Assembly: GCF_014901205.1 (NCBI RefSeq)
Contig: NZ_JACNMU010000002.1
Span: forward strand, 124,001-188,000
Length of the DNA: 64,000 nucleotides
Source of the DNA: Meridianimarinicoccus sp. MJW13
GTDB taxonomy: Bacteria; Pseudomonadota; Alphaproteobacteria; Rhodobacterales; Rhodobacteraceae
Direction: 5' to 3'
The position numbers and the translations under genes were made by a program. Below the pieces are notes generated by a model. It was not told where the DNA came from. It saw only the letters and a program-made list of their open reading frames with translations, and made no database searches. Below, in pieces: positions 46,133-54,957 of this stretch (its first letter is position 1; every line of letters starts with the position of its first letter).

Positions 46133-46222
46133 TTTTGTGCAGGGGTGTTCTGCAGTGCGGCGTTGCGGATGGGTTGGTTGCCAGCCTATGAAGCCTAACA
46201 CGGATGGAATGAAGGATCGGCC

Positions 46223-47842
46223 ATGACAGCAGGTGAGGGACAGCCGAAACAGCAAGGCCCCGCGCAGGATGCCCCGGCCGGGCAGGCGCAGCCTGCAGAG
46301 GCCGGCGCGCCGTCGTCCCGAAATCCCGCGCAAAAGGCGCAAGCAGGTTCAGGACCTGCGGGCAACCAGCCTGCGCAAGGGCAGGGTGGCGGCCAACCCG
46401 CGCCTCAGGGGAAGGGTGGCGAGAAACCCGCAGGGGCCGGCTTGGCAGCACAACCCGCGCAGCAACAACCGGCACCTCAGGCGCAAGGGGCCGACGGACC
46501 CCAGGGTGGTCAGAAACCGGCCGCCCAGAAGCAACCGGCGCGCCCTGCGCAGGCCCAGCCGGGCGCAGGTGGCGGCCAGAAGAAACCCGCCGCTGGTCCG
46601 GGTGCGCAAGGCCAGGCCAAGCCCAAACCCCCGGCAGTTCAGCAGAACAAGCCGCTGGTGAAGCAGGCGCCGACCCCGGCCAAGATCCCGCAGCAACCCC
46701 AGCCAACGCCGCAGCCGCGCGTGCCCACGGCGCGTGCCAAGCGACGCCACTGGATGCTGATGTTCAGCTTCATCCTGTTTGTGGTTCTGCCCTCGGCACT
46801 GGCCTTCGCCTATCTCTATGTGCAGGCGGCCGATCGCTTTGCCTCGCACGCGGCGTTTTCGGTGCACAAGGAAGACAGCACAAGCTCGTTCGAGATGATG
46901 AGCGGCCTGTCGGCGCTGGGGGTGTCGAGCGGAACCACCCCGGACGCGGATATCCTGTACCAGTTCATCCAGTCGCAGAAGATGGTCGAAGCCGTGGACG
47001 CGCAGGTCGACTTGCGCAACGCCTTTGGCCGCCACTACAAGGCCGATCCGGTGTTTTCCATCGCTCCGGATGCCAACCTTGAAGACATGGTGGAGTACTG
47101 GGAGCGTATCGTCGCGCTGGTGTTCGACGCGGACATCGGGCTGATCTCGATGGAGGTGACCGCCTTTACCCCGACCGAGGCGCAGCGCATCGCCGAGATC
47201 ATCCTTCAGGAAAGCTCGACCCTGATCCAGCGTCTCAGCAAGATCGCGCGGGATGACACCATCCGGTTGGCGCAGGAAGAGTTGGACATCGCCTCGGCAC
47301 GCCTGAAGGACGTGCGCCTGCAAATGGCCGAATTCCGTGACATCGAACAGATCGTCGATCCGACGGCGGATATTGCCGGGCAGATGGGGGTCATCTCGGC
47401 GCTGCAGCAAAGCCTTGCCGAAGCCATGATCCGCCGCGACCTTCTGATCGGCACCACCCGTGCAGGTGATCCGCGCATCATCCAGGCCGAGCGCGAGATC
47501 GAAGCCATTCGCCGCCGGATCGAGGATGAGCGCACCAAGGTCGGCAGCCGCGAGGAGGAAAGCGCCGACGATCTGGCCCGCGTGGTCGGCGACTATGAAA
47601 GCCTTGTGGTGGATCGCGAGTTTGCCGAACAATCCTATATTGCGGCGCTGGCGGCCTATGACAGTGCGGTGGCCGAAGCCCGGCGCAAAAGCCGGTACCT
47701 GGCCGTGCATATCGAACCGACGCTGGCCGAAACCGCGATCTACCCCCGGCGCCTGACCCTTGGTCTGCTGTTCAGCGGCTTCACCTTCATGGTCTGGATG
47801 CTGGTGGTCCTGACGCTTTATTCCATCCGGGATCGCCGCTAG
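46223..47842 (+). CDS. KpsE-like capsule export inner-membrane protein with long low-complexity N-terminus
   Basis: 539 residues. Residues 1-173 are Pro/Gln/Ala/Gly/Lys-rich with repeats such as GQKPAAQKQPARPAQAQPG and should be cytosolic. A membrane helix follows at about 177-198 (MLMFSFILFVVLPSALAFAY), then a periplasmic coiled-coil region with RIAEIILQESSTLIQRLSKI, and a second helix at about 512-533. This is the KpsE/Wzz-type layout that links the ABC exporter to the periplasm. Usual KpsE proteins have only a short N-terminal tail. AAGGAT precedes the ATG. Confidence 0.88.
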   Translation: MTAGEGQPKQQGPAQDAPAGQAQPAEAGAPSSRNPAQKAQAGSGPAGNQPAQGQGGGQPAPQGKGGEKPAGAGLAAQPAQQQPAPQAQGADGPQGGQKPAAQKQPARPAQAQPGAGGGQKKPAAGPGAQGQAKPKPPAVQQNKPLVKQAPTPAKIPQQPQPTPQPRVPTARAKRRHWMLMFSFILFVVLPSALAFAYLYVQAADRFASHAAFSVHKEDSTSSFEMMSGLSALGVSSGTTPDADILYQFIQSQKMVEAVDAQVDLRNAFGRHYKADPVFSIAPDANLEDMVEYWERIVALVFDADIGLISMEVTAFTPTEAQRIAEIILQESSTLIQRLSKIARDDTIRLAQEELDIASARLKDVRLQMAEFRDIEQIVDPTADIAGQMGVISALQQSLAEAMIRRDLLIGTTRAGDPRIIQAEREIEAIRRRIEDERTKVGSREEESADDLARVVGDYESLVVDREFAEQSYIAALAAYDSAVAEARRKSRYLAVHIEPTLAETAIYPRRLTLGLLFSGFTFMVWMLVVLTLYSIRDRR

Positions 47843-47852
47843 GCGCGGCACC

Positions 47853-48518
47853 ATGATCGAGTTTCGCAACCTCACCAAATCCTACCGCACCGATGCAGGC
47901 CGCAAGGTGGTGCTGGACAATTGCACCATCACCTTTCCCTCGGGCAAGGTCATCGGCCTGCTGGGCCGCAACGGCGCGGGCAAATCCACGCTGCTGCGGC
48001 TGATTGCAGGCACGCAGGACGTGGATTCGGGCGAGATCATCCGCCACGGCACCGTGTCCTATCCCATCGGCTTTGCGGGCTCGTTCCACCCCGATCTGAC
48101 CGGCGCCCAGAACGCGCGCTTCGTGGCGCGGATCTATGGCGCGGACACCGATGCGCTGGCGGATTACGTGATGGATTTCACCGAGCTGGGCGAGTTCTAT
48201 CATATGCCCCTGCGCACGTATTCCTCGGGGATGCGGGCGCGGCTGGCCTTCGGGATCTCGATGGGCCTGCCATTTGACACCTATCTGATCGACGAGGTGA
48301 CCTCGGTCGGGGATCAGGCGTTTCGCGACAAGGCCGAGCGGGTCTTCAAATCGAAGATTTCCAGCGCCGGGGCGATCATGGTCAGCCACGGGATGGGCCA
48401 GATCCGCAGCATGTGCGACGAGGCCGCCGTGCTGGATCGGGGCAAGATGACCTATTTCGACAATGTGAACGACGCCATCGCGTTCCACGAACGCAACATG
48501 CGGGAACAGCAGCGGTGA
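47853..48518 (+). CDS. polysaccharide export ABC ATPase (KpsT-like)
   Basis: 221-residue ATP-binding protein. Walker A GLLGRNGAGKSTLLRLIAGT, ABC signature YSSGMRARLAFGIS and Walker B YLIDEVTSVGD are in order. Length and SVGD-loop context are those of the KpsT/Wzt short form without a substrate-binding C-terminal domain. It overlaps the next gene by 4 bp. Confidence 0.93.
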   Translation: MIEFRNLTKSYRTDAGRKVVLDNCTITFPSGKVIGLLGRNGAGKSTLLRLIAGTQDVDSGEIIRHGTVSYPIGFAGSFHPDLTGAQNARFVARIYGADTDALADYVMDFTELGEFYHMPLRTYSSGMRARLAFGISMGLPFDTYLIDEVTSVGDQAFRDKAERVFKSKISSAGAIMVSHGMGQIRSMCDEAAVLDRGKMTYFDNVNDAIAFHERNMREQQR

Positions 48519-49414
48519 CGCGGCCGCGTGTGCTTGTCCTGGGCGCTGGCGGACGGGTCGGCACTCTGCTGCGCGCTGCCTGGGATCGGCGCGGGGCAGA
48601 ACTGGTGGTGCAATCGCGGCGTAACCTGGGGCCAGGCACGCTTGCACTGGCGCCCGAGGTGGCCGGTGCGGCGGCTCTTGCCACGGCCCTGACGGCGCAG
48701 CGCCCGGATCTGGTGGTCTGCCTGTGGGGCGCTGTTCCGGGCGCGCAAGAGGCGGATTTCACGCGCAATACCCGTCTGGCGGAGCTGGCTTTTCGTGCGT
48801 CCGCCCAAGCCGGAATCGCCCGCTTCGTGGCGCTGTCTACCGGGGCTGTCTACGGGCCCAAAGACAGCCACGCCTTTTGCGAAGACGACACCCTGGCGGG
48901 AACCTCGCCCTACGCCCGGTCGAAAATCGCGATGGAGCGGCGCTTGCGCGATCTGGCCACGGCCGACGCCCCGGCGCTGACCACCTTGCGGCTGGCCAAC
49001 CTGTTCGGGGCCGATCAACTGGCCGTGGCTATGCGCAACGCCCGTACCGAGACACCGCTGAAGCTGGATCAATTCCCCGATGGCACCGGCCCACGACGCA
49101 GTTATGCCTCCGGCAGGCTGCTTGCTGCCCTGTTTCAAGCGCTTGCCGACGCAGACCCGACACGCTTGCCGCCGGTTCTGAATGTGGCGGACAGTGCGGC
49201 AGGGGTGGACATGGCGGCGGTTCTGGACGCGATGCAGGCCGCGGGGCATCCGGTGGCGTGGCAATGGACGCCAGCGCCGCCAACGGCCCTGCATGCGCAT
49301 CTTCTGGACACGCGCACCCTGTTTCAGACCTTTCCCGCGCTGCAACAGGTCCGCTGTCACGATGCGGGCGCACTGGTGCGGCAGACGCCGTTTGCTGCCG
49401 AGACAACCCGATGA
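48515..49414 (+). CDS. NAD-dependent sugar epimerase/dehydratase
   Basis: 299-residue extended SDR from a GTG that overlaps the KpsT-like stop by 4 bp. N-terminal NAD-binding LVLGAGGRVGTLLRAAWD, then SARFVALSTGAVYGP-like core (FVALSTGAVYGPKDSH) and YARSKIAMERRL with the YxxxK pair. The SDR core is complete. It probably modifies a nucleotide sugar for the exported polysaccharide; the substrate is not clear. Confidence 0.85.
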   Translation: MTRPRVLVLGAGGRVGTLLRAAWDRRGAELVVQSRRNLGPGTLALAPEVAGAAALATALTAQRPDLVVCLWGAVPGAQEADFTRNTRLAELAFRASAQAGIARFVALSTGAVYGPKDSHAFCEDDTLAGTSPYARSKIAMERRLRDLATADAPALTTLRLANLFGADQLAVAMRNARTETPLKLDQFPDGTGPRRSYASGRLLAALFQALADADPTRLPPVLNVADSAAGVDMAAVLDAMQAAGHPVAWQWTPAPPTALHAHLLDTRTLFQTFPALQQVRCHDAGALVRQTPFAAETTR

Positions 49415-50013
49415 CCCCCGCCAAACGCCTGATGGACCTGACGATCGCGCTGATCTTCGGCGTCCTGTTCCTGCCACTGGGGCTTGGCATTGCCGTTGTG
49501 ATCCTGCTGCGTGATGGCCGTCCGATCCTGTACCGGTCCGAGCGGATGAAGACCGCCACGCAGGGCTTCACCTTGCTGAAATTCCGCACCATGCGCCTTG
49601 ATCCGGCAGACGCAGGCGTGACCGGGGGTGACAAGTCCGACCGGATCACCCGCACCGGACGCTGGTTGCGGGCGCATCGGCTGGACGAGCTGCCGCAGCT
49701 TTGGAACGTGCTGAGGGGCGACATCAGCCTGGTCGGCCCGCGCCCGCCCCTGCGCCTGTATGTCGAGGCGGAACCGGCGCTGTATTCGGCGGTGTTGCGC
49801 AGCCGTCCCGGCCTGACCGGTCTGGCGACCCTAGTCTATCACCGCCACGAATCGCGGATTCTGGCGCGCTGCCAGACGCCGGAAGAGACGCACGAGACCT
49901 ACCTGCGCCGCTGCGTTCCGGCCAAGGCGCGGCTTGATCTGATCTACTGCGACAACCGCAACGTGTGTCTTGATCTGGTTCTGCTGTGGCGGACCCTGCG
50001 GGCCATCCTCTGA
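49411..50013 (+). CDS. initiating sugar-phosphate transferase (PglC/WcaJ family)
   Basis: 200-residue monotopic phosphoglycosyl transferase that places the first sugar on undecaprenyl phosphate. An N-terminal hydrophobic re-entrant helix, TQGFTLLKFRTMRLDPADAG, RAHRLDELPQLWNVLRGDIS with the catalytic Asp-Glu pair, LVGPRPPLRLYV, and RPGLTGLATL are the family motifs. The short form resembles PglC. It overlaps the epimerase by 4 bp. Confidence 0.92.
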   Translation: MTPAKRLMDLTIALIFGVLFLPLGLGIAVVILLRDGRPILYRSERMKTATQGFTLLKFRTMRLDPADAGVTGGDKSDRITRTGRWLRAHRLDELPQLWNVLRGDISLVGPRPPLRLYVEAEPALYSAVLRSRPGLTGLATLVYHRHESRILARCQTPEETHETYLRRCVPAKARLDLIYCDNRNVCLDLVLLWRTLRAIL

Positions 50014-50016
50014 GCG

Positions 50017-50048
50017 CTTTCGCACTTGCGGCAGTTCTGCCACGAAAG
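50017..50048 (+). other. long hairpin after the sugar transferase
   Basis: Outer arms CTTTCG / CGAAAG enclose an inner stem GGCAG-TT-CTGCC. It begins 3 bp after the sugar transferase stop and has no U-run. It may mark the 3' end of the export operon; a T7 run at 50150-50156 lies too far downstream to be part of it. Beyond it, 50049-50206 shows no clear feature. Confidence 0.4.
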
Positions 50049-50206
50049 CGGGCATTCGTGGCGAGTCTTTGCCGGTTGCATGCTCTTTGGGCGCGAAACT
50101 CTTGCGACGGAAGGGCCGCGTCTGCTACCCCTGAAAGGACTGAAAGCGTTTTTTTAGAAGTTATTACACGTATCTCGTGACACAGATAGGACCAGGTTTG
50201 GCGCCC

Positions 50207-52096
50207 ATGAAAAAGGCACTCGCAAAGGCGTTGGGACCTCTCAGCCGGCTTGCGCAGGTGCAGAAAATCCGGATCATGTTGGCAGTGGATGCCTTGCTCA
50301 TTCCACTGTCTCTCTATGTGACGGTCGCGGTCTTCGAGAACACGTTTCTGATCTCGTCCCAGGCCCTGCACGATTGGGAGATCGTCCCGATCCTCGTGGT
50401 GATCGGGGTTCTGTGTTCCTACACGCTGGGCCTGCCCCGCATTCAGTTGAACGACTATGAAACCGCCGGGCTGCCGCGCGGCGCGGTCCTGTCGGCGATC
50501 CTTGCGGTGTCGGCCTTCGGATTGAACGAACTGGCCGATGGCTCGATCCCTCCGGGGGCTTTCCTTGGCTTCGGCGTCGTGATGTTCATGGGCCTGCTGA
50601 TGTCGCGCGTGACCATGCGCGCCATGCTGATCGCGGTCCTGACCTCGCAGACGCCACGCATGTCGATCCTGATCTACGGGGCCGGACGCACGGGCATGCA
50701 GTTGGCCGCGGCCCTGCGCCACGATCACCGGGTGCAGCCCGTGGCCTTCATCGACGACAATCCTGCGCTGCGGCACATGTCGGTGATGGGGCTGCCGGTG
50801 CTGTCGCCGGCCAATCTGGAAGAGACCATCCGCAAGAAAAAGATCGAGCGGGTGATCCTGGCCATGCCCTCGCTGACGTCGCCGCGCAAGCTGCGCATGT
50901 TCCGGCGCCTGTCGCCGCTTGGGGTCGAGGTTCAGGCGCTGCCGTCGTTCGCACAACTGGTCGGGGCCGAGGCGCTGGTGGAAAAGCTGACCCCGGTGAA
51001 TCCCGAGGATTTCCTGGAGCGGACGCAATTCGATGGCGCGCTGGAAACCGCCGAGCACGCCTATGCGGGCAAATCGGTGCTGGTGACCGGTGCCGGCGGC
51101 TCGATCGGATCGGAACTGTGCCGCCACGTACTGGCCTGCAAGCCCGCGCATCTGGTGCTGCTCGATCACTCGGAACTGGCACTGTACAACATCAGCGCCG
51201 AGATCGAGGCCGCACCGGGCAACACAAAAATCCATGCGGTCCTGGGCAGCGTCGACAATCCCGGTCTGTGCCGCAAGGTTTTGCACGCCCATGACGTGGA
51301 CGTGGTGTTGCATGCCGCGGCCTACAAGCACGTTCCCATCGTCGAACAGAATCCGTTCGTGGGTCTGCAGAACAATGTCTTCGGAACCAAGGTTCTGGCC
51401 GATGCAGCACGGGCCAAGGGCGTAGAACGCTTCCTTCTGGTGTCGACGGACAAGGCGGTGCGTCCGCGCAACGTGATGGGCGCCTCGAAGCGGTTGGCCG
51501 AACTGGTGATCCAGGACATGGCCGCCCGTAGCACGACAACCCTGTTCTCGATGGTGCGTTTCGGCAATGTGCTGGGCTCGTCGGGGTCGGTCATTCCATT
51601 GTTCGAGCAGCAGATCGCCAATGGCGGGCCCGTGACCCTGACCGATCGGTCTGTCACCCGGTACTTCATGACCATTCCCGAGGCCACCCGCCTTGTGCTG
51701 ATTTCCTGCGCACTGGCGCGTGGCGGCGATGTGTTCGTGCTGGACATGGGCAAACCGGTGGAAATCCGGAAGCTGGCGCAGCAGATGATCACCTCTGCCG
51801 GATACACGGTGCGGGACGAAACCAATCCCGACGGCGATATCGAGATCTGCGTCACCGGCCTGCGACCCGGTGAGAAGTTGCATGAGGAACTGCTTATCGG
51901 CGATGAAAGGGTCACCACGGCGCACCCGAAGATCATGCGAGCCCTTGAGCAGGGGCTGTCCGAGATCGAGGTCGCCACGGCCCTGCGCGAACTGCGGGCC
52001 GCAATCGAGGCAAATGACGGTGATGCCGTGAGCGCGACCCTGTCCCGTTGGGTTGAAGGCGCACAGCACCCGATACGAGTAACGACAGGCGCTTGA
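50207..52096 (+). CDS. FlaA1/CapD-like nucleotide-sugar 4,6-dehydratase, membrane-bound
   Basis: About 629 residues from the ATG at 50207; a GTG 30 bp upstream is also possible. Four N-terminal membrane helices, then a first Rossmann domain (ILIYGAGRTGMQLAAALRHD), and the SDR domain VLVTGAGGSIGSELCRHVLA with the active site STDKAVRPRNVMGASKRLAE, where Met replaces the usual Tyr of YxxxK as in WbpM/PglF. Probably a UDP-N-acetyl-hexosamine 4,6-dehydratase that prepares the substrate of the sugar transferase. The TGA overlaps the yjbH TTG start. Confidence 0.9.
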   Translation: MKKALAKALGPLSRLAQVQKIRIMLAVDALLIPLSLYVTVAVFENTFLISSQALHDWEIVPILVVIGVLCSYTLGLPRIQLNDYETAGLPRGAVLSAILAVSAFGLNELADGSIPPGAFLGFGVVMFMGLLMSRVTMRAMLIAVLTSQTPRMSILIYGAGRTGMQLAAALRHDHRVQPVAFIDDNPALRHMSVMGLPVLSPANLEETIRKKKIERVILAMPSLTSPRKLRMFRRLSPLGVEVQALPSFAQLVGAEALVEKLTPVNPEDFLERTQFDGALETAEHAYAGKSVLVTGAGGSIGSELCRHVLACKPAHLVLLDHSELALYNISAEIEAAPGNTKIHAVLGSVDNPGLCRKVLHAHDVDVVLHAAAYKHVPIVEQNPFVGLQNNVFGTKVLADAARAKGVERFLLVSTDKAVRPRNVMGASKRLAELVIQDMAARSTTTLFSMVRFGNVLGSSGSVIPLFEQQIANGGPVTLTDRSVTRYFMTIPEATRLVLISCALARGGDVFVLDMGKPVEIRKLAQQMITSAGYTVRDETNPDGDIEICVTGLRPGEKLHEELLIGDERVTTAHPKIMRALEQGLSEIEVATALRELRAAIEANDGDAVSATLSRWVEGAQHPIRVTTGA

Positions 52097-54249
52097 GTTT
52101 GAACACATCGGTCTTTCCGCGCGGCGTCCGGCCCCTCTGCACGCTTGCCGCCGTCTGTGCTGCAACTGGCTGGGGAGCGGCGGCGGATATCGCCAAGCCC
52201 ACGGTCACAAGGACCGAATTGGGGTTCTACGGTCTGCCCAGCGTGATCGACATGCCGACGGCGGACATGATGCCCGATGGCGAATTTGCCTTCACGGCGT
52301 CGACATTCGCCGGACAGACCCGCAGCACGCTGGCCTTCCAGATCGCTCCACGGCTGATGGGCAGCTTTCGCTACAGCAGCATTCGCAACTGGAACTCCGA
52401 CGGGTTCGATATCTACTATGATCGCAGCTTCGATCTGCGGTTGCAGCTTCTGACCGAAACCGCGCGCCGCCCGTCGATCACGATCGGGCTTCAGGACTTT
52501 ATCGGCACCGGGGTGTATTCGGGCGAGTTCATCGCGGCCAGCAAGTCCTTCGGCGACAGTCTGACCGTCAGCGGTGGCCTGGGATGGGGACGGCTGGGCA
52601 GCTACAACCCGATTGGCTCTACCGGGACGCGACCGGTAACGACGCCGGATGAGGTTGGCACCGGCGGTACCGTCAATTCGGACGTCTGGTTTCGCGGCGA
52701 CGTGGCGCTGTTCGGGGGCGTCGTCTGGCGCCCGACACCGAAATGGACCTTTCATGCCGAGTATTCGTCGGATGCCTATGTTCAGGAAACCGAACAGCGC
52801 GACATCTTCGACCGGAAATCGCCGCTCAACTTCGGGGCGGAATATGCCATTTCCCGCGATTTCAAGGTCGGTGGCTATTTCATGTATGGCTCCGAGATCG
52901 GGGTGCAGCTTCAGGTCAACCTGAACCCCGCCCGCCCGCCGGTTGTCGGCGGGCAGGAGCCTGCGGGGTCGCCGGTCTATCAGCGGCCCTCGCGCGCTCA
53001 AGCGCCGGAGCTTTACACCACGGCCTGGGTCGGTTCGGAGCCCACCCGCATCACGATCCGCGATGCCCTGGCCGATGCCCTTCTGGCCGAAGGGATGGAG
53101 ATGGAGGCGCTGCACCTGGACGCCACCGAAGCCACGCTTTACCTGCGCAACAAGGGCTACCGCTCCGGTGCGCAGGCGATCGGGCGCAGCCTGCGCCTGA
53201 TGTCGACCGTCATGCCGCCCTCGGTTGATACATTCACCATCGTGCCGATGGTGACGGGGCTGGAACTGCCTTCGGTTACCTATGCGCGCAGCGCGGTGGA
53301 GCAGAACGTCATTCAGGCCGATGGGGCCGAGCAGATGCTGGCAATCGCGGCGTTCGGCACAGCGCCCGATGAACCCGCCGCAGAGGACTATGCGCCCTTC
53401 GTCTATCCCCGGTTCACCTGGTCGCTGGGGCCGTATGTCAGCACGTCGCTGTTTGATCCGGCCAACCCGTTCCGGATGGATGTCGGGGTTCAGTTGACCG
53501 GCGCGTGGCAGCCCGCACCGGGATGGCTGTTTGCGGGGACCGTGCAGAAAAAACTGATCGGCAACCTGGATCAGAACAGCGAAACCTCGGCGTCGACGCT
53601 GCCGCACGTGCGCAGCGACTTCACGCTTTACAACAAGTACGGCGATCCGGCGATGCGGGATCTGTACGGCGCCTATTACTTTCAGGGCAGTTCGGAAGTC
53701 TACGGCCGCCTGACCGCCGGTTATCTTGAGCGCATGTATGCCGGTGTCTCGGGCGAGGTGCTTTGGGCCCCGTTTGACAAACGCTATGCCCTCGGCGCCG
53801 AGTTGAACTATGTCAAGCAGCGCGACTATGACGGCGGCTTCGGGATGCTGGACTATGAAGTCGCGACCGGCTTCGTTACGGGCTATTGGCAGTTCACCGA
53901 TGACTTCTTTGCCCGGCTTGACGTGGGCCGCTATCTGGCCGGCGATGTCGGCGCGACCCTTGGGCTGGAACGAACATTCGCCAACGGCTGGAAGATCGGC
54001 GCCTTTGCCACCAAGACCGACGTGTCGGCCGAGGACTTTGGCGAAGGATCCTTCGACAAGGGCATCGTCATGGAAATACCCATCGACTGGTTCCTGGGGC
54101 GTCCCACGCGGGTGACAGAGCGTATAGTCATCCGGCCGTTGACCCGCGACGGCGGTGCACGCGTGGATGTGCCGGGGCAGCTCTATCAGGCCGTGAACGA
54201 CAGCCGGAAGTACAAGTTGGAAGAGCAATGGGGACAGTTCTGGAGATGA
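52093..54249 (+). CDS. YjbH-like outer-membrane polysaccharide protein
   Basis: 718 residues. A signal peptide is predicted at about 1-30 (TLAAVCAATGWGAAADIAKP). The N-terminal region with GLPSVIDMPTADMMPDGEFA is the typical opening of YjbH (DUF940) proteins, followed by alternating polar/hydrophobic stretches consistent with a beta-barrel and ending in WGQFWR. YjbH/GfcD proteins are outer-membrane components of exopolysaccharide export. The TTG start at 52093 overlaps the upstream stop by 4 bp; a TTG two codons later is equally possible. Overlaps the lipoprotein gene by 4 bp. Confidence 0.87.
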   Translation: MSLNTSVFPRGVRPLCTLAAVCAATGWGAAADIAKPTVTRTELGFYGLPSVIDMPTADMMPDGEFAFTASTFAGQTRSTLAFQIAPRLMGSFRYSSIRNWNSDGFDIYYDRSFDLRLQLLTETARRPSITIGLQDFIGTGVYSGEFIAASKSFGDSLTVSGGLGWGRLGSYNPIGSTGTRPVTTPDEVGTGGTVNSDVWFRGDVALFGGVVWRPTPKWTFHAEYSSDAYVQETEQRDIFDRKSPLNFGAEYAISRDFKVGGYFMYGSEIGVQLQVNLNPARPPVVGGQEPAGSPVYQRPSRAQAPELYTTAWVGSEPTRITIRDALADALLAEGMEMEALHLDATEATLYLRNKGYRSGAQAIGRSLRLMSTVMPPSVDTFTIVPMVTGLELPSVTYARSAVEQNVIQADGAEQMLAIAAFGTAPDEPAAEDYAPFVYPRFTWSLGPYVSTSLFDPANPFRMDVGVQLTGAWQPAPGWLFAGTVQKKLIGNLDQNSETSASTLPHVRSDFTLYNKYGDPAMRDLYGAYYFQGSSEVYGRLTAGYLERMYAGVSGEVLWAPFDKRYALGAELNYVKQRDYDGGFGMLDYEVATGFVTGYWQFTDDFFARLDVGRYLAGDVGATLGLERTFANGWKIGAFATKTDVSAEDFGEGSFDKGIVMEIPIDWFLGRPTRVTERIVIRPLTRDGGARVDVPGQLYQAVNDSRKYKLEEQWGQFWR

Positions 54250-54941
54250 CGATGTGCACTCGCCTGTCCCTCGCCCTGCGGTTCTGTGCGGTTGGTCTGG
54301 TCTTCGGACTGGCCGGTTGCAGTTCCGAACCCACCGGCCAGGCGCCCGACCAGCTTTTGGCTCAGGTTACCGAATCGTTGTTTTCATCCGGCAACCGGGA
54401 GGCGTCCGAGGTGCGCGACATCTCGGAACTGACCCGCGCGGCAATCGCCGATGTCACCATTCCCCTGATCCTGTTCGAACTGCCGGATCAGGGTGTCGCG
54501 ACCACGTTGAAGGTCTGGTACCAGGATGGGGCCTTCATCTATTGGCGGTCGGCGGATGGCGGCTCTCTGATCCTCGACGACGGCGTGATTTTCGCGACGC
54601 GAGGCATCGGCTGGGATCTGATGGCGGCCGAGACACGCCAGACCGCAGCACTGGTTCGTCAGGGCCGCGGGGCCGAGTATTCGCGCAGCTATCGCCACCT
54701 TGACGGGTTGAACCAGATGATTGTGCGCGACATGACCTGTCGCTTTCAAAGGGCGGGATCCGAAACCATCGTGGTGCTGGAGCGACGTCACGCGGTGACC
54801 CGCTTTGAAGAAAGCTGTCAGGACGGTACCCTGGCCTTCACCAATCTCTACTGGGCGGGATCCGACGGATTCCTGTGGAAGTCGCGCCAGTGGATCGGGG
54901 AAAAGCTGGGCAGCGCCACAATCCAGCGTCTGATCCGCTAG
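54246..54941 (+). CDS. YjbF-like polysaccharide lipoprotein
   Basis: 231 residues. Signal peptide with lipobox LAGC and lipidated Cys25, then SSEPTG. The mature part (KVWYQDGAFIYWRSADGG, TRGIGWDLMAAETRQTAALV) matches the YjbF/GfcB group of capsule lipoproteins. Its pairing with a YjbH-like protein is as in the yjbEFGH and gfc loci. It ends 16 bp before the convergent fliP. Confidence 0.87.
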   Translation: MTMCTRLSLALRFCAVGLVFGLAGCSSEPTGQAPDQLLAQVTESLFSSGNREASEVRDISELTRAAIADVTIPLILFELPDQGVATTLKVWYQDGAFIYWRSADGGSLILDDGVIFATRGIGWDLMAAETRQTAALVRQGRGAEYSRSYRHLDGLNQMIVRDMTCRFQRAGSETIVVLERRHAVTRFEESCQDGTLAFTNLYWAGSDGFLWKSRQWIGEKLGSATIQRLIR

Positions 54942-54957
54942 GCCAGGTACCGCGGCA

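Noticed and set aside
51322-54228. 968-codon open frame antisense to the dehydratase and yjbH genes
   Set aside because: No recognisable domain, shadow-like composition, and it covers two well-supported plus-strand genes.
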